DNA of 30,696 nt from Lachnospiraceae bacterium UBA7093 (GTDB lineage: Bacteria > Bacillota > Clostridia > Lachnospirales > Lachnospiraceae). The stretch spans positions 1-30,696 of the forward strand of contig DKYT01000023.1 in NCBI GenBank assembly GCA_002492465.1, given 5' to 3'. The notes under the pieces are model-generated. The model was not told the DNA's origin and did no database searches. It saw only the letters and a list, made by a program, of their open reading frames with translations. Both the position numbers and the translations under genes were made by a program. Below, one piece after another: positions 1 to 8,171 of this stretch (position 1 is the stretch's first letter; every line of letters starts with the position of its first letter).

Positions 1-48
1 AGCTTAACTTAATGACATTACCATGGAGGGCGGAATCAGGAGTATGCG

Positions 49-139
49 GCAGGGATGCCGCTATACTCCGACCTGTACAGTCTTAGACCCCTTTCCCCAT
101 TCCGTTAGTGAAATCTGATTTTGAGACCCGTCCTGAACC
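49..139. repeat. dispersed non-coding repeat, copy A
   Basis: This stretch aligns over about 90 bp with 23922-24012. The two copies share the start GCAGGGATGCCG, a middle CTCCGACC block and an identical 20-nt core, CCCATTCCGTTAGTGAAATC. In this copy the left end (about 41-67) can fold into a stem between AGTATGCGGCA and TGCCGCTATACT with one bulge. No convincing reading frame crosses it. It lies outside genes in both places, which suggests a genome-wide intergenic repeat family. Its function is unknown. Confidence 0.7.
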
Positions 140-210
140 CCTTTATATCCCCTGCCCGTTTCACCCTCAAGTCCCTCCCCCCGTTCCCTGCCAGATACCA
201 ATAACCAAAA

Positions 211-255
211 CTAAAACACAAAACAAGGCAGATGCAACCTCAAATCGCATCTGCC
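211..255 (-). terminator. rho-independent terminator of the opp operon
   Basis: Perfect 9-bp arms GGCAGATGC (227-235) and GCATCTGCC (247-255) enclose an 11-nt loop. Read on the minus strand, the hairpin is followed by a T-rich tract (226 down to 211). It sits about 40 bp past the oppA stop codon, as expected for the operon terminator. Confidence 0.85.
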
Positions 256-294
256 CTGCTATTTTTATTTCGTTTCCAGTTATCTTACGATCGA

Positions 295-1995
295 TTATTC
301 TGCAATATCTGCATACATAAAGTACCAGTATCCATAAGGTGAATGCCAGGAACCTGTGATCTTCTCACTCTGTAACCAGAAGTCATTGTAGTAAGCTACA
401 GGAATACATCCTGCTTCTTCCATCAGAATATCCTCCGCTGTGTGAAGCGCCTCTGAACGCTCTGCTGCATCCAGTGTTGTTCTGGAAGTATCCATAGCTG
501 CATCATACTCAGCGTTGTTAAATTTACCATCGTTGTTACCGTTGGTGGAGTAAAGCAGATCCAGCATGTTGGAAGGATCGCTGTAGTCTCCTACCCAGCC
601 GTTACGGGATGCATCATAATCGCCGTTACGTCTCATAGGTGTGAAGCTTGCCCATTCTACGATTTCTACCTTACAGTCAACGCCAAGCTCCGCCCATGCC
701 TGCTGCAAGTACTCAGCAACCACTTTGTGGTAACCTGCATCGTTAGTAGAGTAAGTAATGGAAGGGAAGCCCTCTCCGTTGGGATAACCTGCATCCGCCA
801 ACAGCTGCTTTGCTTCTTCAAGGTTTGCTTCATAATCCTCTGAAATATAACGCTGTCCGCCGTTTGCCTTGTCAATAAACTGGCTTCCGTCTGTATCAAC
901 CCAGCCGGGACCCATGAAGTTGTAAGCAGGCGAATAGGTTCCCTGCATCAATGTATTTGCAACATAGTCGCGGTCGATTGCAAGACTTAACGCCTTACGA
1001 ACCTTAGCGTCTGTGAAAGGCTCTCTTGCAGTATTTACGCTCAGGTAGTAAGTACCGATAATAGGATCTACAAAGAACTCGCTGCTTCCTGTAAGGGAAG
1101 GGATTTCCTCTGTAGGAACGTCCTTAATCATCAGAACTTCACCTGTCTGGTATGCGCTGTAGGATGCGTTAGCGTCCTCGATCAGGTTCCACTTAATGCC
1201 GTCCAGCTTGATTGCATCTGCATTCCAGTAGTTAGGGTTCTTGCTCATAAGAATATGGGAACCGGGTACCCACTCTGAAATATAGAAAGGACCGTTGGAG
1301 ATATAAGTCTCTGCTGCGGTTGCCCATGCATCGCCGTTTGCCTCTACAGTTGCCTGCTGAACAGGGCTTAAAGTAGCAAAAGCTGCAAGGCTGCCGAAGT
1401 AAGAGCAAGGGCTGGATAAGGTAACTACCAGTGTCTTATCATCTGCTGCCGCTACCTGAAGGGCATCAAGGTTGCCTGCAATCGCATCGTTAAATCCGGC
1501 TACCATGCCCAATACTGTTTCTGCATAGGGAGCAGCTACCATAGGATCGCACACTCTCTTCCAGCTGTATACAAAATCGTTTGCAGTCAGATCAGAACCG
1601 TCAGACCACTTTAAACCGTCTCTTAAATGGAAGGTCCATGTAAGACCGTCCTCACTGGTCTCCCAGCTCTCAGCCTGACCGGGAATCAGTTTGCCTTCCT
1701 GGTCAACTGCCAAAAGGCATTCAAAGGAATGTAATAACATGTTACCGCCATCTACCGCACTGTTTAATGCAGGATCAATGGTTTCGGGATCAGGACCTAC
1801 CTGGACGGAAAGAATCTTTTCGCCGGTTGTTGCTGTTGCGTCGGCAGCATCAGCAGAATCACCAGTAGAATCTTCCGCTGCATTTTCGGTTCCGGTCTGT
1901 CCGTTATCTGCTGCCGCATTATCATTGCCGCCGCAGGCTGTAAGACCAAGTACCATAGTTGCTGTCAGCAAGAGTGCAAGTACTCTCTTTTTCAT
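295..1995 (-). CDS. oppA: oligopeptide ABC transporter substrate-binding lipoprotein (OppA-like)
   Basis: Extracytoplasmic peptide receptor of the SBP family 5 (OppA/DppA) class, 566 aa. It delivers peptides to the OppBC channel. The N-terminus is a lipoprotein signal ending in the lipobox LTAC, with Cys21 as the predicted lipidation site, followed by a low-complexity Asn/Ala/Asp/Thr linker. The mature part carries the family's WTFHLRDGLKWSDG stretch and the late GDYSDPSNML region. I chose ATG 1995 because AGGAGGAA lies just upstream and the signal peptide starts there; a longer reading to 2085 adds 30 residues with no ribosome site. It is the last gene of oppBCDFA, 80 bp after oppF, and may have its own promoter. 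Family assignment is firm; the exact peptide range cannot be read. Confidence 0.95.
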   Translation of the reverse strand: MKKRVLALLLTATMVLGLTACGGNDNAAADNGQTGTENAAEDSTGDSADAADATATTGEKILSVQVGPDPETIDPALNSAVDGGNMLLHSFECLLAVDQEGKLIPGQAESWETSEDGLTWTFHLRDGLKWSDGSDLTANDFVYSWKRVCDPMVAAPYAETVLGMVAGFNDAIAGNLDALQVAAADDKTLVVTLSSPCSYFGSLAAFATLSPVQQATVEANGDAWATAAETYISNGPFYISEWVPGSHILMSKNPNYWNADAIKLDGIKWNLIEDANASYSAYQTGEVLMIKDVPTEEIPSLTGSSEFFVDPIIGTYYLSVNTAREPFTDAKVRKALSLAIDRDYVANTLMQGTYSPAYNFMGPGWVDTDGSQFIDKANGGQRYISEDYEANLEEAKQLLADAGYPNGEGFPSITYSTNDAGYHKVVAEYLQQAWAELGVDCKVEIVEWASFTPMRRNGDYDASRNGWVGDYSDPSNMLDLLYSTNGNNDGKFNNAEYDAAMDTSRTTLDAAERSEALHTAEDILMEEAGCIPVAYYNDFWLQSEKITGSWHSPYGYWYFMYADIAE

Positions 1996-2017
1996 AATTG
2001 TTCCTCCTCTTAAAATT

Positions 2018-2059
2018 TTGTTTTTATAAAACAATACAGACTCTCTTATAAAGTGTCTA
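2018..2059 (-). promoter_or_regulatory. possible internal promoter and small hairpins before oppA
   Basis: On the minus strand TAGACA (2054-2059) and TATTGT (2031-2036) are separated by 17 bp, a fair sigma-70 match. The gap also holds an inverted repeat with 7-bp arms (TTGTTTT 2018-2024, AAAACAA 2028-2034). Receptor genes at operon ends are often boosted separately, which would fit. The promoter call is inference. Confidence 0.4.
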
Positions 2060-2075
2060 TATCGGTTTACCACAA

Positions 2076-3065
2076 TTAATTGCACTTGTCAATATGGTGA
2101 CAAGCTGCAAAATGTCCTTTTTCCAATTCACGCCACTGCGGACACTCCTGGGCGCACTTTTCGTCTGCATAAGGACATCTGGTTCTGAAACGGCATCCGG
2201 AAGGGGGATTTAAAGGACTTGGCACATCTCCTTCCAGCACAATACGCTTGCTTTCCTTTGCCATTTTGGGATCTGCAATGGGAATTGCCGAAATCAGGCT
2301 CTTGGTGTAAGGATGCAGAGGTCTTGTGATCAACTCATAGCTGTCCGCAAGCTCCACCATTCTGCCCAAGTACATAACACCGATCCTGTTGGAAATATGC
2401 TTTACCGCCGAAAGATCGTGGGCAATAAATAAGTAAGTCAGCCCCATTTCCTGCTGAAGATCTTCAAACATGTTGATGACCTGCGCCTGAATAGAAACAT
2501 CCAGCGCCGAGATTGGCTCGTCGCAGACAATAAATTCCGGTCTCACAGCAAGCGCCCTGGCAATTCCCACACGCTGCCGCTGCCCGCCGGAAAACTCATG
2601 AGGATAACGGTTTGCATGCTCAGAGTTCAGACCCACGCGCTTTAACATCTCTATAATAATGTCATATCTTTCCTTCTTATTTGCCGCCATTTTGTGCACA
2701 TCGATTGCCTCGCCTACAATATCCCCAATGGTCATACGAGGATCAAGGCTTGCATACGGATCCTGAAAAACGATCTGCATTTTCTTTCTATAGGGAAGCA
2801 TATCTACGTACTGCTTTTTTTCAACGTCAAAGATCACATCGCCGTCATAGACAAAGCGCCCTCCCGTTGGCTCGTACAAACGGAGCAGGGTACGTCCTGT
2901 GGTCGTCTTTCCACACCCCGACTCTCCTACCAATCCTAAGGTTTCTCCTCTTTCAATGGTAAAAGAAACGTCGTCCACTGCCTGAATGTACTTCTTATTC
3001 TTTCCAAAGCCGCCTGCCGGAAAATACTGACGCAAGTGCTCTACCTGTACTAAATTCTCACTCAT
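2076..3065 (-). CDS. oppF: oligopeptide ABC transporter ATPase OppF-like
   Basis: Cytoplasmic ATPase subunit, 329 aa, that powers peptide import together with OppD. Walker A GESGCGKTT is at about 47-55, the Q-loop near 101, the ABC signature SGGQRQR at 159-165 and Walker B FIVCDEP at 178-184. The C-terminus is the oligopeptide/dipeptide transporter extension, with a Cys-rich block starting GCRFRTRCPY. The start overlaps the end of oppD by 8 bp and has GAAAGGAG upstream, indicating translational coupling. The order D then F, and the FPAGG N-terminus, favour OppF over OppD or DppF. Confidence 0.93.
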   Translation of the reverse strand: MSENLVQVEHLRQYFPAGGFGKNKKYIQAVDDVSFTIERGETLGLVGESGCGKTTTGRTLLRLYEPTGGRFVYDGDVIFDVEKKQYVDMLPYRKKMQIVFQDPYASLDPRMTIGDIVGEAIDVHKMAANKKERYDIIIEMLKRVGLNSEHANRYPHEFSGGQRQRVGIARALAVRPEFIVCDEPISALDVSIQAQVINMFEDLQQEMGLTYLFIAHDLSAVKHISNRIGVMYLGRMVELADSYELITRPLHPYTKSLISAIPIADPKMAKESKRIVLEGDVPSPLNPPSGCRFRTRCPYADEKCAQECPQWRELEKGHFAACHHIDKCN

Positions 3066-4050
3066 TTGCGCTCCTTTCTTCCTTCTGGTTCAGCCAGCAC
3101 TGGGTATAATGAACTTCCCCGAAATTGGTAACCGGAGGCATTTCTCTTAAACAGATCTTCATGCATTCTTCACATCTGGGCGCAAAAGGGCATCCCTTAG
3201 GGGGATTCAGCATATCCACCGGCGTTCCCTCAATAGGCACCAGTCTCTCATGCTCCTTGGTATCCAGCCTGGGAATAGACCGAATCAAACCCTTGGTATA
3301 CTGGTGCTTAGGCTCATAGAAGATATCCTCCGCCGTGCCATATTCTACGATCTTTCCTGCATACATAACTGCGATCCTCTCGCACATGCTTGCAACTACC
3401 CCCAGATCATGGGTGATCATAATAATCGCCATGCCCAGTTTATCCTTTAATTCCATCATCAGCTCCAGGATCTGTGCCTGAATGGTCACATCCAACGCCG
3501 TAGTAGGCTCATCTGCAATCAGAAGCTTTGGCTCGCAGGCAAGCGCTATGGCTATCATAACTCTCTGCCGCATACCGCCAGACAACTCATGAGGGTATTG
3601 TTTTAACCTCTTTTCAGGCTCGTTGATGCCTACCAATTCCAGCAGCTCCTTTGCCCGATCCTTTGCCTGGGCACGGGTCTTTTCCGTGTGGAGCAGAATT
3701 GCCTCCATAATCTGATTTCCGATTGTATAAACAGGATTCAGACTTGTCATGGGATCCTGAAAAATAATGGATATCTCGTTTCCCCTGATTTTCCGCATTT
3801 CCTTTTCCGACAACTGCTCGATCTGATGTCCGTTAAAGTAAAGACTTCCTCCTAAAAGCTTGCCCGGATGCGCCGTCAGTCCCATAAGGCTGTATGCCGT
3901 TACCGATTTGCCGGATCCGCTTTCTCCTACGATTCCAAGCACTTCCCCTTCTTTCAAATGAATAGAAACATCATTTAACGCTTTTACCTCTCCTGCGGGA
4001 GTAAAAAAAGAAAGTCGTTCATTTTTGATATCAACAAGATATTCTGACAT
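3058..4050 (-). CDS. oppD: oligopeptide ABC transporter ATPase OppD-like
   Basis: ATPase subunit of the peptide importer, 330 aa, pairing with OppF at the cytoplasmic face of OppBC. Walker A GESGSGKS is at 42-49, the signature SGGMRQR at 157-163 and Walker B LLIADEP at 176-182. A C-terminal oligopeptide-transporter extension contains the Cys motif GCPFAPRCEEC. It starts at ATG 4050, 18 bp after oppC, with AAAGGCGG upstream. Its stop lies inside the oppF start region (8-bp overlap). Confidence 0.93.
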   Translation of the reverse strand: MSEYLVDIKNERLSFFTPAGEVKALNDVSIHLKEGEVLGIVGESGSGKSVTAYSLMGLTAHPGKLLGGSLYFNGHQIEQLSEKEMRKIRGNEISIIFQDPMTSLNPVYTIGNQIMEAILLHTEKTRAQAKDRAKELLELVGINEPEKRLKQYPHELSGGMRQRVMIAIALACEPKLLIADEPTTALDVTIQAQILELMMELKDKLGMAIIMITHDLGVVASMCERIAVMYAGKIVEYGTAEDIFYEPKHQYTKGLIRSIPRLDTKEHERLVPIEGTPVDMLNPPKGCPFAPRCEECMKICLREMPPVTNFGEVHYTQCWLNQKEERSANE

Positions 4051-4068
4051 ATGCTAAAGCCGCCTTTC

Positions 4069-5115
4069 CTAATGTTTTAATTTCGGGTCAAACGCATCCC
4101 TGAGTCCGTCACCCAGCAGATTAAAGCTTAAGATGATCAAACTGATCAGCACCGCCGGAATAAAAAGCAGATAGGGATAGGTATTGATACCGTTTAAGGC
4201 ATCGCTTGCAAGACTTCCAAGGGAAGGCAGCGGAACCGCCACGCCCATACCCAGAAAGCTCAAAAAGCTCTCGGTAAAAATAGAAGAAGGAATCTGCAGG
4301 GTAGTAGTTACGATCAAAATACCGATACAGTTGGTCAGCAGATGCTTCCTGATAATTTTACCGTTGCTTACGCCCAAAGCTCTTGCCGCTGTAACATACT
4401 CGCTTTCCTTCAGGGTCAGGATCTGGCTTCTGACCATACGCGCCATGCCTACCCAGTAGAGCAGGGCAAACACAATGAAAATACTGATCAGGTTCTCTCC
4501 TACCACGCCCACCCAGGAAAACCCCGGGATTCCCTTCAGCGTCTCAAGAGGCGCTTTCAGGGCAAAGGATAAAAGAACGATCAAAAGAATATCCGGTATG
4601 GTATAAATAATATCTACAATCCGCATCATAATCAGATCCACCTTGCCGCCGAAAAACGCCGCCACAGATCCATAAAGGGAACCGATTACCAGAATGATCG
4701 CCGTAGCGATCAAGCCTACGATCAGGGAGATCCGGCTTCCCATCATCACACGGATGGCATAATCACGCCCCATCTTATCTGTGCCGAAAATATGGGGGAA
4801 TACCTTTTCCCCAGCGTCGATCCTCGCCTGCTCTTCCGCCGAATATTCCATTGGCGCAAGATGGTTCGCTCCTTTAAACTGCTCCTTGTAGCTATAGGGA
4901 TAAAAAGCCGGGACAATAAAGGAAAAAATCATTACCAGAATAATAACCGCCAGGCTTACCATTGCCACCTTATTTTTGGAAAGGCGACGCATACCGTCTT
5001 TCCAGAAGCTTACGCTCTCGCGCATAACCACCTGGCTCTGTTTCTCCTCCTCCGTAGCTGGAAGAAAATCGTCCGGATTTAGTTTTAACTGAAAACTTAA
5101 TGGATTCTGCTTCAT
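4069..5115 (-). CDS. oppC: oligopeptide ABC transporter permease OppC-like
   Basis: Inner-membrane permease of the BPD/DppC family, 348 aa, forming the channel with OppB. An N-terminal cytoplasmic stretch precedes TM1 (about 50-72). A large extracytoplasmic loop contains HIFGTDKMGRDYAIRVMMG, typical of OppC/DppC. At least five further hydrophobic segments follow, with the EAA-type loop around ESEYVTAARALGVS. The start has AAGGAGCAGATT directly upstream. It lies 10 bp after oppB. Confidence 0.93.
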   Translation of the reverse strand: MKQNPLSFQLKLNPDDFLPATEEEKQSQVVMRESVSFWKDGMRRLSKNKVAMVSLAVIILVMIFSFIVPAFYPYSYKEQFKGANHLAPMEYSAEEQARIDAGEKVFPHIFGTDKMGRDYAIRVMMGSRISLIVGLIATAIILVIGSLYGSVAAFFGGKVDLIMMRIVDIIYTIPDILLIVLLSFALKAPLETLKGIPGFSWVGVVGENLISIFIVFALLYWVGMARMVRSQILTLKESEYVTAARALGVSNGKIIRKHLLTNCIGILIVTTTLQIPSSIFTESFLSFLGMGVAVPLPSLGSLASDALNGINTYPYLLFIPAVLISLIILSFNLLGDGLRDAFDPKLKH

Positions 5116-5125
5116 AATCTGCTCC

Positions 5126-6043
5126 TTACTTCAATTTAATACGGGGATCTACCAGCTTATAAATAATATCTACCACCACATTCATAAGAACGATCAGGGT
5201 GGCTAGGAAAATCGTAGTTCCCATAATCAATGTATAGTCACGTCCGCTGATGGCACCAATGAATTCTCCGCCAAGTCCCGGAATGACAAAAATCTTTTCC
5301 ACAACAAAGCTTCCCGTTACCGTGTAAGCGAGCATAGGTCCTACATAAGTCACTACCGGAAGGATGGCGTTTCTCATGGCATGCTTAAACATAATCCAAA
5401 AGCCCGATACCCCCTTCGCCTTCGCCGTGCGCATATAATCCTGTCCCAGCACATCCAACATAGAGGAACGCATCAGTCTCATAATATACGCCGTAGGATA
5501 AAATGCCAGGGAAATCACCGGCATAATATAATGCTTCCAGCTGGTAAGCCCCATGGTAGGAAGAATCTTTAAATTAACACCCAAAAAATACATCAACAGT
5601 GTGCAGACCACAAAGCTTGGAACCGCAATACCGCAGGTAGCAAACACGCTGATCAGACTATCCAGAAACTTTCCTCTCCTCAGCGCCGCAATACAACCCA
5701 GAGGGACGCCCAGACACAGGGCAACCAGTACCGAAATTCCTCCCACTCTTGCCGATACCGGAAATTTCATCTTGATAATAGACATAACCGTACGTCCCCT
5801 CTGCTTCAGGGAATCTCCAAAGTCTCCGTGCAAAGCGTCCGTTAAATATGTAAAATACCTCTGCATCAAAGGCTTATCCAGTCCATATTTCGCCTCCAGC
5901 GCCGCCGTTGCCTGCGGACTGATCGCCTTCTCTGAGAGGAACGGACCGCCCGGAACCATGTTCATCAGAAAGAACGTAAGAGTCGCAACCGCCCATATGG
6001 TAACGATTGCAAGCAAGATTCGTTTTGCTACATACTTTAACAT
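5126..6043 (-). CDS. oppB: oligopeptide ABC transporter permease OppB-like
   Basis: First gene of the opp operon, a 305-aa permease of the DppB/OppB family. The N-terminal MLKYVAKRILLAIVTIW segment, the MNMVPGGPF motif and the cytoplasmic EAA-like loop around LDVLGQDYMRTAKAKGVS are characteristic. About six transmembrane segments are visible. ATG 6043 is preceded by AAAAGGAG. The roughly 200-nt region between the likely promoter and this start carries three GC-rich tandem repeats. Confidence 0.93.
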   Translation of the reverse strand: MLKYVAKRILLAIVTIWAVATLTFFLMNMVPGGPFLSEKAISPQATAALEAKYGLDKPLMQRYFTYLTDALHGDFGDSLKQRGRTVMSIIKMKFPVSARVGGISVLVALCLGVPLGCIAALRRGKFLDSLISVFATCGIAVPSFVVCTLLMYFLGVNLKILPTMGLTSWKHYIMPVISLAFYPTAYIMRLMRSSMLDVLGQDYMRTAKAKGVSGFWIMFKHAMRNAILPVVTYVGPMLAYTVTGSFVVEKIFVIPGLGGEFIGAISGRDYTLIMGTTIFLATLIVLMNVVVDIIYKLVDPRIKLK

Positions 6044-6061
6044 ACTAAAGTCTCCTTTTCA

Positions 6062-6173
6062 AACGAATGCCGCCACGCTTTGCGGGTCGGCTTTATCGCA
6101 ACGAACGCCGCCTCGCTTCGCGGTCGGCTTTATCGCAACGAACGCCGCCTCGCTTCGCGGTCGGCTTATCGTA
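6062..6173. repeat. three tandem copies of a ~37-bp GC-rich repeat
   Basis: Three head-to-tail units begin AACGAAYGCCGCC and end TCGGCTTTATCGC: 6062-6099, 6100-6136 and 6137-about 6173. Copies 2 and 3 are almost identical; copy 1 is more diverged. Each unit has GCCG and CGGC ends that could pair as an imperfect stem-loop. A fourth, single copy lies at 8034-8068. The units sit in the probable 5' leader of the opp operon. They resemble REP-type intergenic repeats more than coding sequence. Confidence 0.8.
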
Positions 6174-6255
6174 ATACATGCATCTTACACGAAAAAAAAG
6201 AAAGGACCACAGCGTTTCCCCAACTCAACCCCATCGTCCCCTAAAAATCTTTTTT

Positions 6256-6285
6256 ATCGTATCAAAAAAAAGACTAATTTGTCAA
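6256..6285 (-). promoter_or_regulatory. probable promoter of the opp operon
   Basis: On the minus strand a perfect TTGACA (6280-6285) is followed after 18 bp by TACGAT (6256-6261). The -35 element falls in the loop of the upstream terminator hairpin (6269-6291). The -10 is only a fair match, so the call is moderate. Confidence 0.5.
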
Positions 6286-6291
6286 GTCTTT
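6264..6291 (-). terminator. terminator of the HD-GYP gene
   Basis: Arms AAAGACT and AGTCTTT (6269-6275 and 6285-6291) flank a 9-nt loop and, on the minus strand, run straight into eight T residues (down to 6264). It lies about 45 bp past the HD-GYP stop codon. Confidence 0.75.
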
Positions 6292-6336
6292 CCTTCATTT
6301 TCCCAATAATTGCTTGGGCGAAGCTGTCTCTTAAGA

Positions 6337-7590
6337 TTACCATTCATGCATCTGGTATTCCATATCCTCATCCATCAGTTGAAGCATAATATCCGCAATC
6401 TCGGGATCAAACTGGCTTCCCTTCCCCTTTTCAACCTGTTCCCTAACCACTTCCTGGGGCAGCACACCTCTGTAGCTGCGTTTGGAAGTCATGGCGTCAT
6501 AGGCATCTGCCACACCGATAATCCTCGCCAGCTCAGGGATCTCATATTCTTTCAATTGATCCGGGTAGCCCTTTCCGTCAAAGCGCTCGTGGTGCCACCT
6601 TGCGCCGATGGTGATATCCGGTATCTCCGTGATTTCATCCAGAATATTTCCGCCGATTACCGGATGGGTTTTAATGATCTCATACTCCTCGTCCGTCAGC
6701 CTTGAAGGTTTATTGATGATCTCGTTGGGAATGCCGATCTTTCCAATGTCATGAAGCAGCGCCGCATATCTGAGCTGTTCCAGCTTTTCATCCGCATACC
6801 CCATTTTCACGGCAATCATCTCTGCATACTTTGCAACTCTGGTGGAATGTCCATTGGTGTAAGCATCCTTTGCATCGATGGTATTGGCAAGCGCCTGCAC
6901 CGTCTGCCAGGCAAGGCGCTCCCGGCTCTGCCGGCGTCTTTCTGCGGCTTTTGCCTGTTTTTCCACCTCCGCCCGCATTTCCAGCGCCTGGTCATAATAG
7001 TAAAAACGCTTATTTCCCTGCATAATCAGGACAATAATGACCACTGTCAAAACAAATGCGGTTATCCCCATTAAAAATATATTCAGCCGAAATTGACCGA
7101 CAATGTCCCCGCCATACTGCCCCGCCATATAATCTACTGACAAATTCCGGGACACCAGTACATTAGAGTAAAACAGCATCAGGATTCCCACGATGCACAA
7201 TAGAACCAGTTCCTGCTTTTGCAGCCTCCTGTCGCTCATCTCCTTCTGAAACCATTTACGCCACTCTTTCCCTTTAAAGTAAAACAACAACAGCAGCAGC
7301 CCGATTCCGCCGTAAACTGCCAGATTATAGATCAAAAGACCGTCTAGCGAAAATGCAATAATATCCGCAGGCATAAAGAAAACCGGCACCGCAAGACCAT
7401 TGACAATTCCCATAACAGGAAGGATCAGCAAAAATCCCCACAATTTGCGTTCCTTCCTGGCAAGGACAATATTAAATCCTCCTGCAAGGACAAGAACTGC
7501 CGTGGCAATCTCCTCTCCGGCAAAAATGTAAGCCGCCAAAATCACGGTGGCGGATAGCAGATAATACCAACGCTGTTTTTTCGTTTCCAT
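6337..7590 (-). CDS. membrane-bound HD-GYP domain protein (probable c-di-GMP phosphodiesterase)
   Basis: Likely hydrolyses cyclic di-GMP. 417 aa from the chosen start: about six transmembrane segments (roughly 10-190), a charged linker rich in Glu/Lys/Arg (200-225), then an HD-GYP domain. The domain shows His248 (GHSTRVAKYAE), the HD pair H280-D281 (LLHDIGKIGIP), and the HHERFDGKGYP motif at 333-343, with Phe in place of the more common Trp. The open frame runs on to 7776. I chose ATG 7590 because it directly precedes the first membrane segment, but its ribosome site is poor, and a TTG start further upstream is possible. It follows the 70-aa CxxC gene by about 120 bp, probably on the same transcript. 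The N-terminal membrane part may sense a signal; its ligand is unknown. Confidence 0.88.
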   Translation of the reverse strand: METKKQRWYYLLSATVILAAYIFAGEEIATAVLVLAGGFNIVLARKERKLWGFLLILPVMGIVNGLAVPVFFMPADIIAFSLDGLLIYNLAVYGGIGLLLLLFYFKGKEWRKWFQKEMSDRRLQKQELVLLCIVGILMLFYSNVLVSRNLSVDYMAGQYGGDIVGQFRLNIFLMGITAFVLTVVIIVLIMQGNKRFYYYDQALEMRAEVEKQAKAAERRRQSRERLAWQTVQALANTIDAKDAYTNGHSTRVAKYAEMIAVKMGYADEKLEQLRYAALLHDIGKIGIPNEIINKPSRLTDEEYEIIKTHPVIGGNILDEITEIPDITIGARWHHERFDGKGYPDQLKEYEIPELARIIGVADAYDAMTSKRSYRGVLPQEVVREQVEKGKGSQFDPEIADIMLQLMDEDMEYQMHEW

Positions 7591-7711
7591 TCCCTTTTCC
7601 AAAAAAACATAACGCTCACATAAAAAAATACTGATAAACTCCAAAAGTAAATTAATGTAAGAACTTATTTCTCTCAAACCCTTTTCCCTTTCCCGACAGT
7701 CTCTTTTTCCT

Positions 7712-7924
7712 TTAATATTCTTTGACAACCGTATCGATATCGTACATTTCCTTAAACGCATTGAGATCGAATTCATTGCGAATCAGCATAATTTCTTCGA
7801 ATTTACCAGTATGTATGTTCCGAAAGCCTGCAACCTGTTCTCCATTGCAGATACTGCATTTCAAAACAGGGCGCAGGCTTTCCTTGTCGTAGGTTTTCTT
7901 TTCAATTCTCTTTTTTCTGAACAT
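7712..7924 (-). CDS. small conserved protein with a CSIC (CxxC) motif
   Basis: 70 aa, very basic at the N-terminus (FRKKRIEKK), then KCSICNGEQVAGF, and an acidic/hydrophobic tail. There is no signal peptide or membrane segment, so it is probably cytoplasmic. The spaced pair of cysteines could bind metal or act in redox, but only two cysteines are present. I recall similar short proteins in clostridial genomes without a known function. ATG 7924 has GAGGATC about 9 nt upstream, and a sigma-70-type promoter lies further upstream. It leads the transcript that probably continues into the HD-GYP gene. Function not assigned. Confidence 0.8.
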   Translation of the reverse strand: MFRKKRIEKKTYDKESLRPVLKCSICNGEQVAGFRNIHTGKFEEIMLIRNEFDLNAFKEMYDIDTVVKEY

Positions 7925-7969
7925 AAATATAAGATCCTCGGGTTCGTCAATTTCTTGTTATTTTCTCTT

Positions 7970-7998
7970 ACTTTAAAGAACTTAAGATTCTTTGTCAA
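7970..7998 (-). promoter_or_regulatory. promoter for the CxxC protein / HD-GYP transcript
   Basis: On the minus strand TTGACA (7993-7998), a 17-bp gap and TAAAGT (7970-7975) lie about 45 bp before the start codon at 7924. The -35 is perfect and the -10 matches at four of six positions. Confidence 0.6.
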
Positions 7999-8033
7999 GA
8001 ACTCTTTGGTTGCAGACTGCTCCCGCATAGTAT

Positions 8034-8068
8034 AACGAACACCGCCACGCTTTGCGAGCCGGCTTATC
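8034..8068. repeat. solitary copy of the GC-rich repeat seen at 6062-6173
   Basis: AACGAACACCGCCACGC followed by TTTGCGAGCCGGCTTATC matches the tandem units upstream of oppB with a few changes. It sits between the BSH terminator and the CxxC gene promoter, in a region with no gene. Confidence 0.7.
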
Positions 8069-8114
8069 TAATAAAACAACAGATGCCAGGCTCTGCCAGT
8101 CATCCTTATGTTAA

Positions 8115-8152
8115 ATTATAAAAGGCGCCCCGGTTCCATACCCGCAAGCGCC
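8115..8152 (-). terminator. terminator after the bile salt hydrolase gene
   Basis: Arms GGCGC and GCGCC (8124-8128 and 8148-8152), with an inner CGG/CCG pairing, are followed on the minus strand by TTTTATAATTT. It lies about 20 bp past the BSH stop and would end the acyltransferase-to-BSH transcript. Confidence 0.7.
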
Positions 8153-8171
8153 CTCAAATTTATATGATTTC

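Noticed and set aside
6062..6173. CRISPR array
   Set aside because: The units are contiguous, without unique spacers, and only three copies are present.
5553..6389. Long plus-strand open frame (278 codons) opposite oppB
   Set aside because: It is antisense to a clear permease gene, runs through the tandem repeats and the terminator, and has no recognisable domain or ribosome site.
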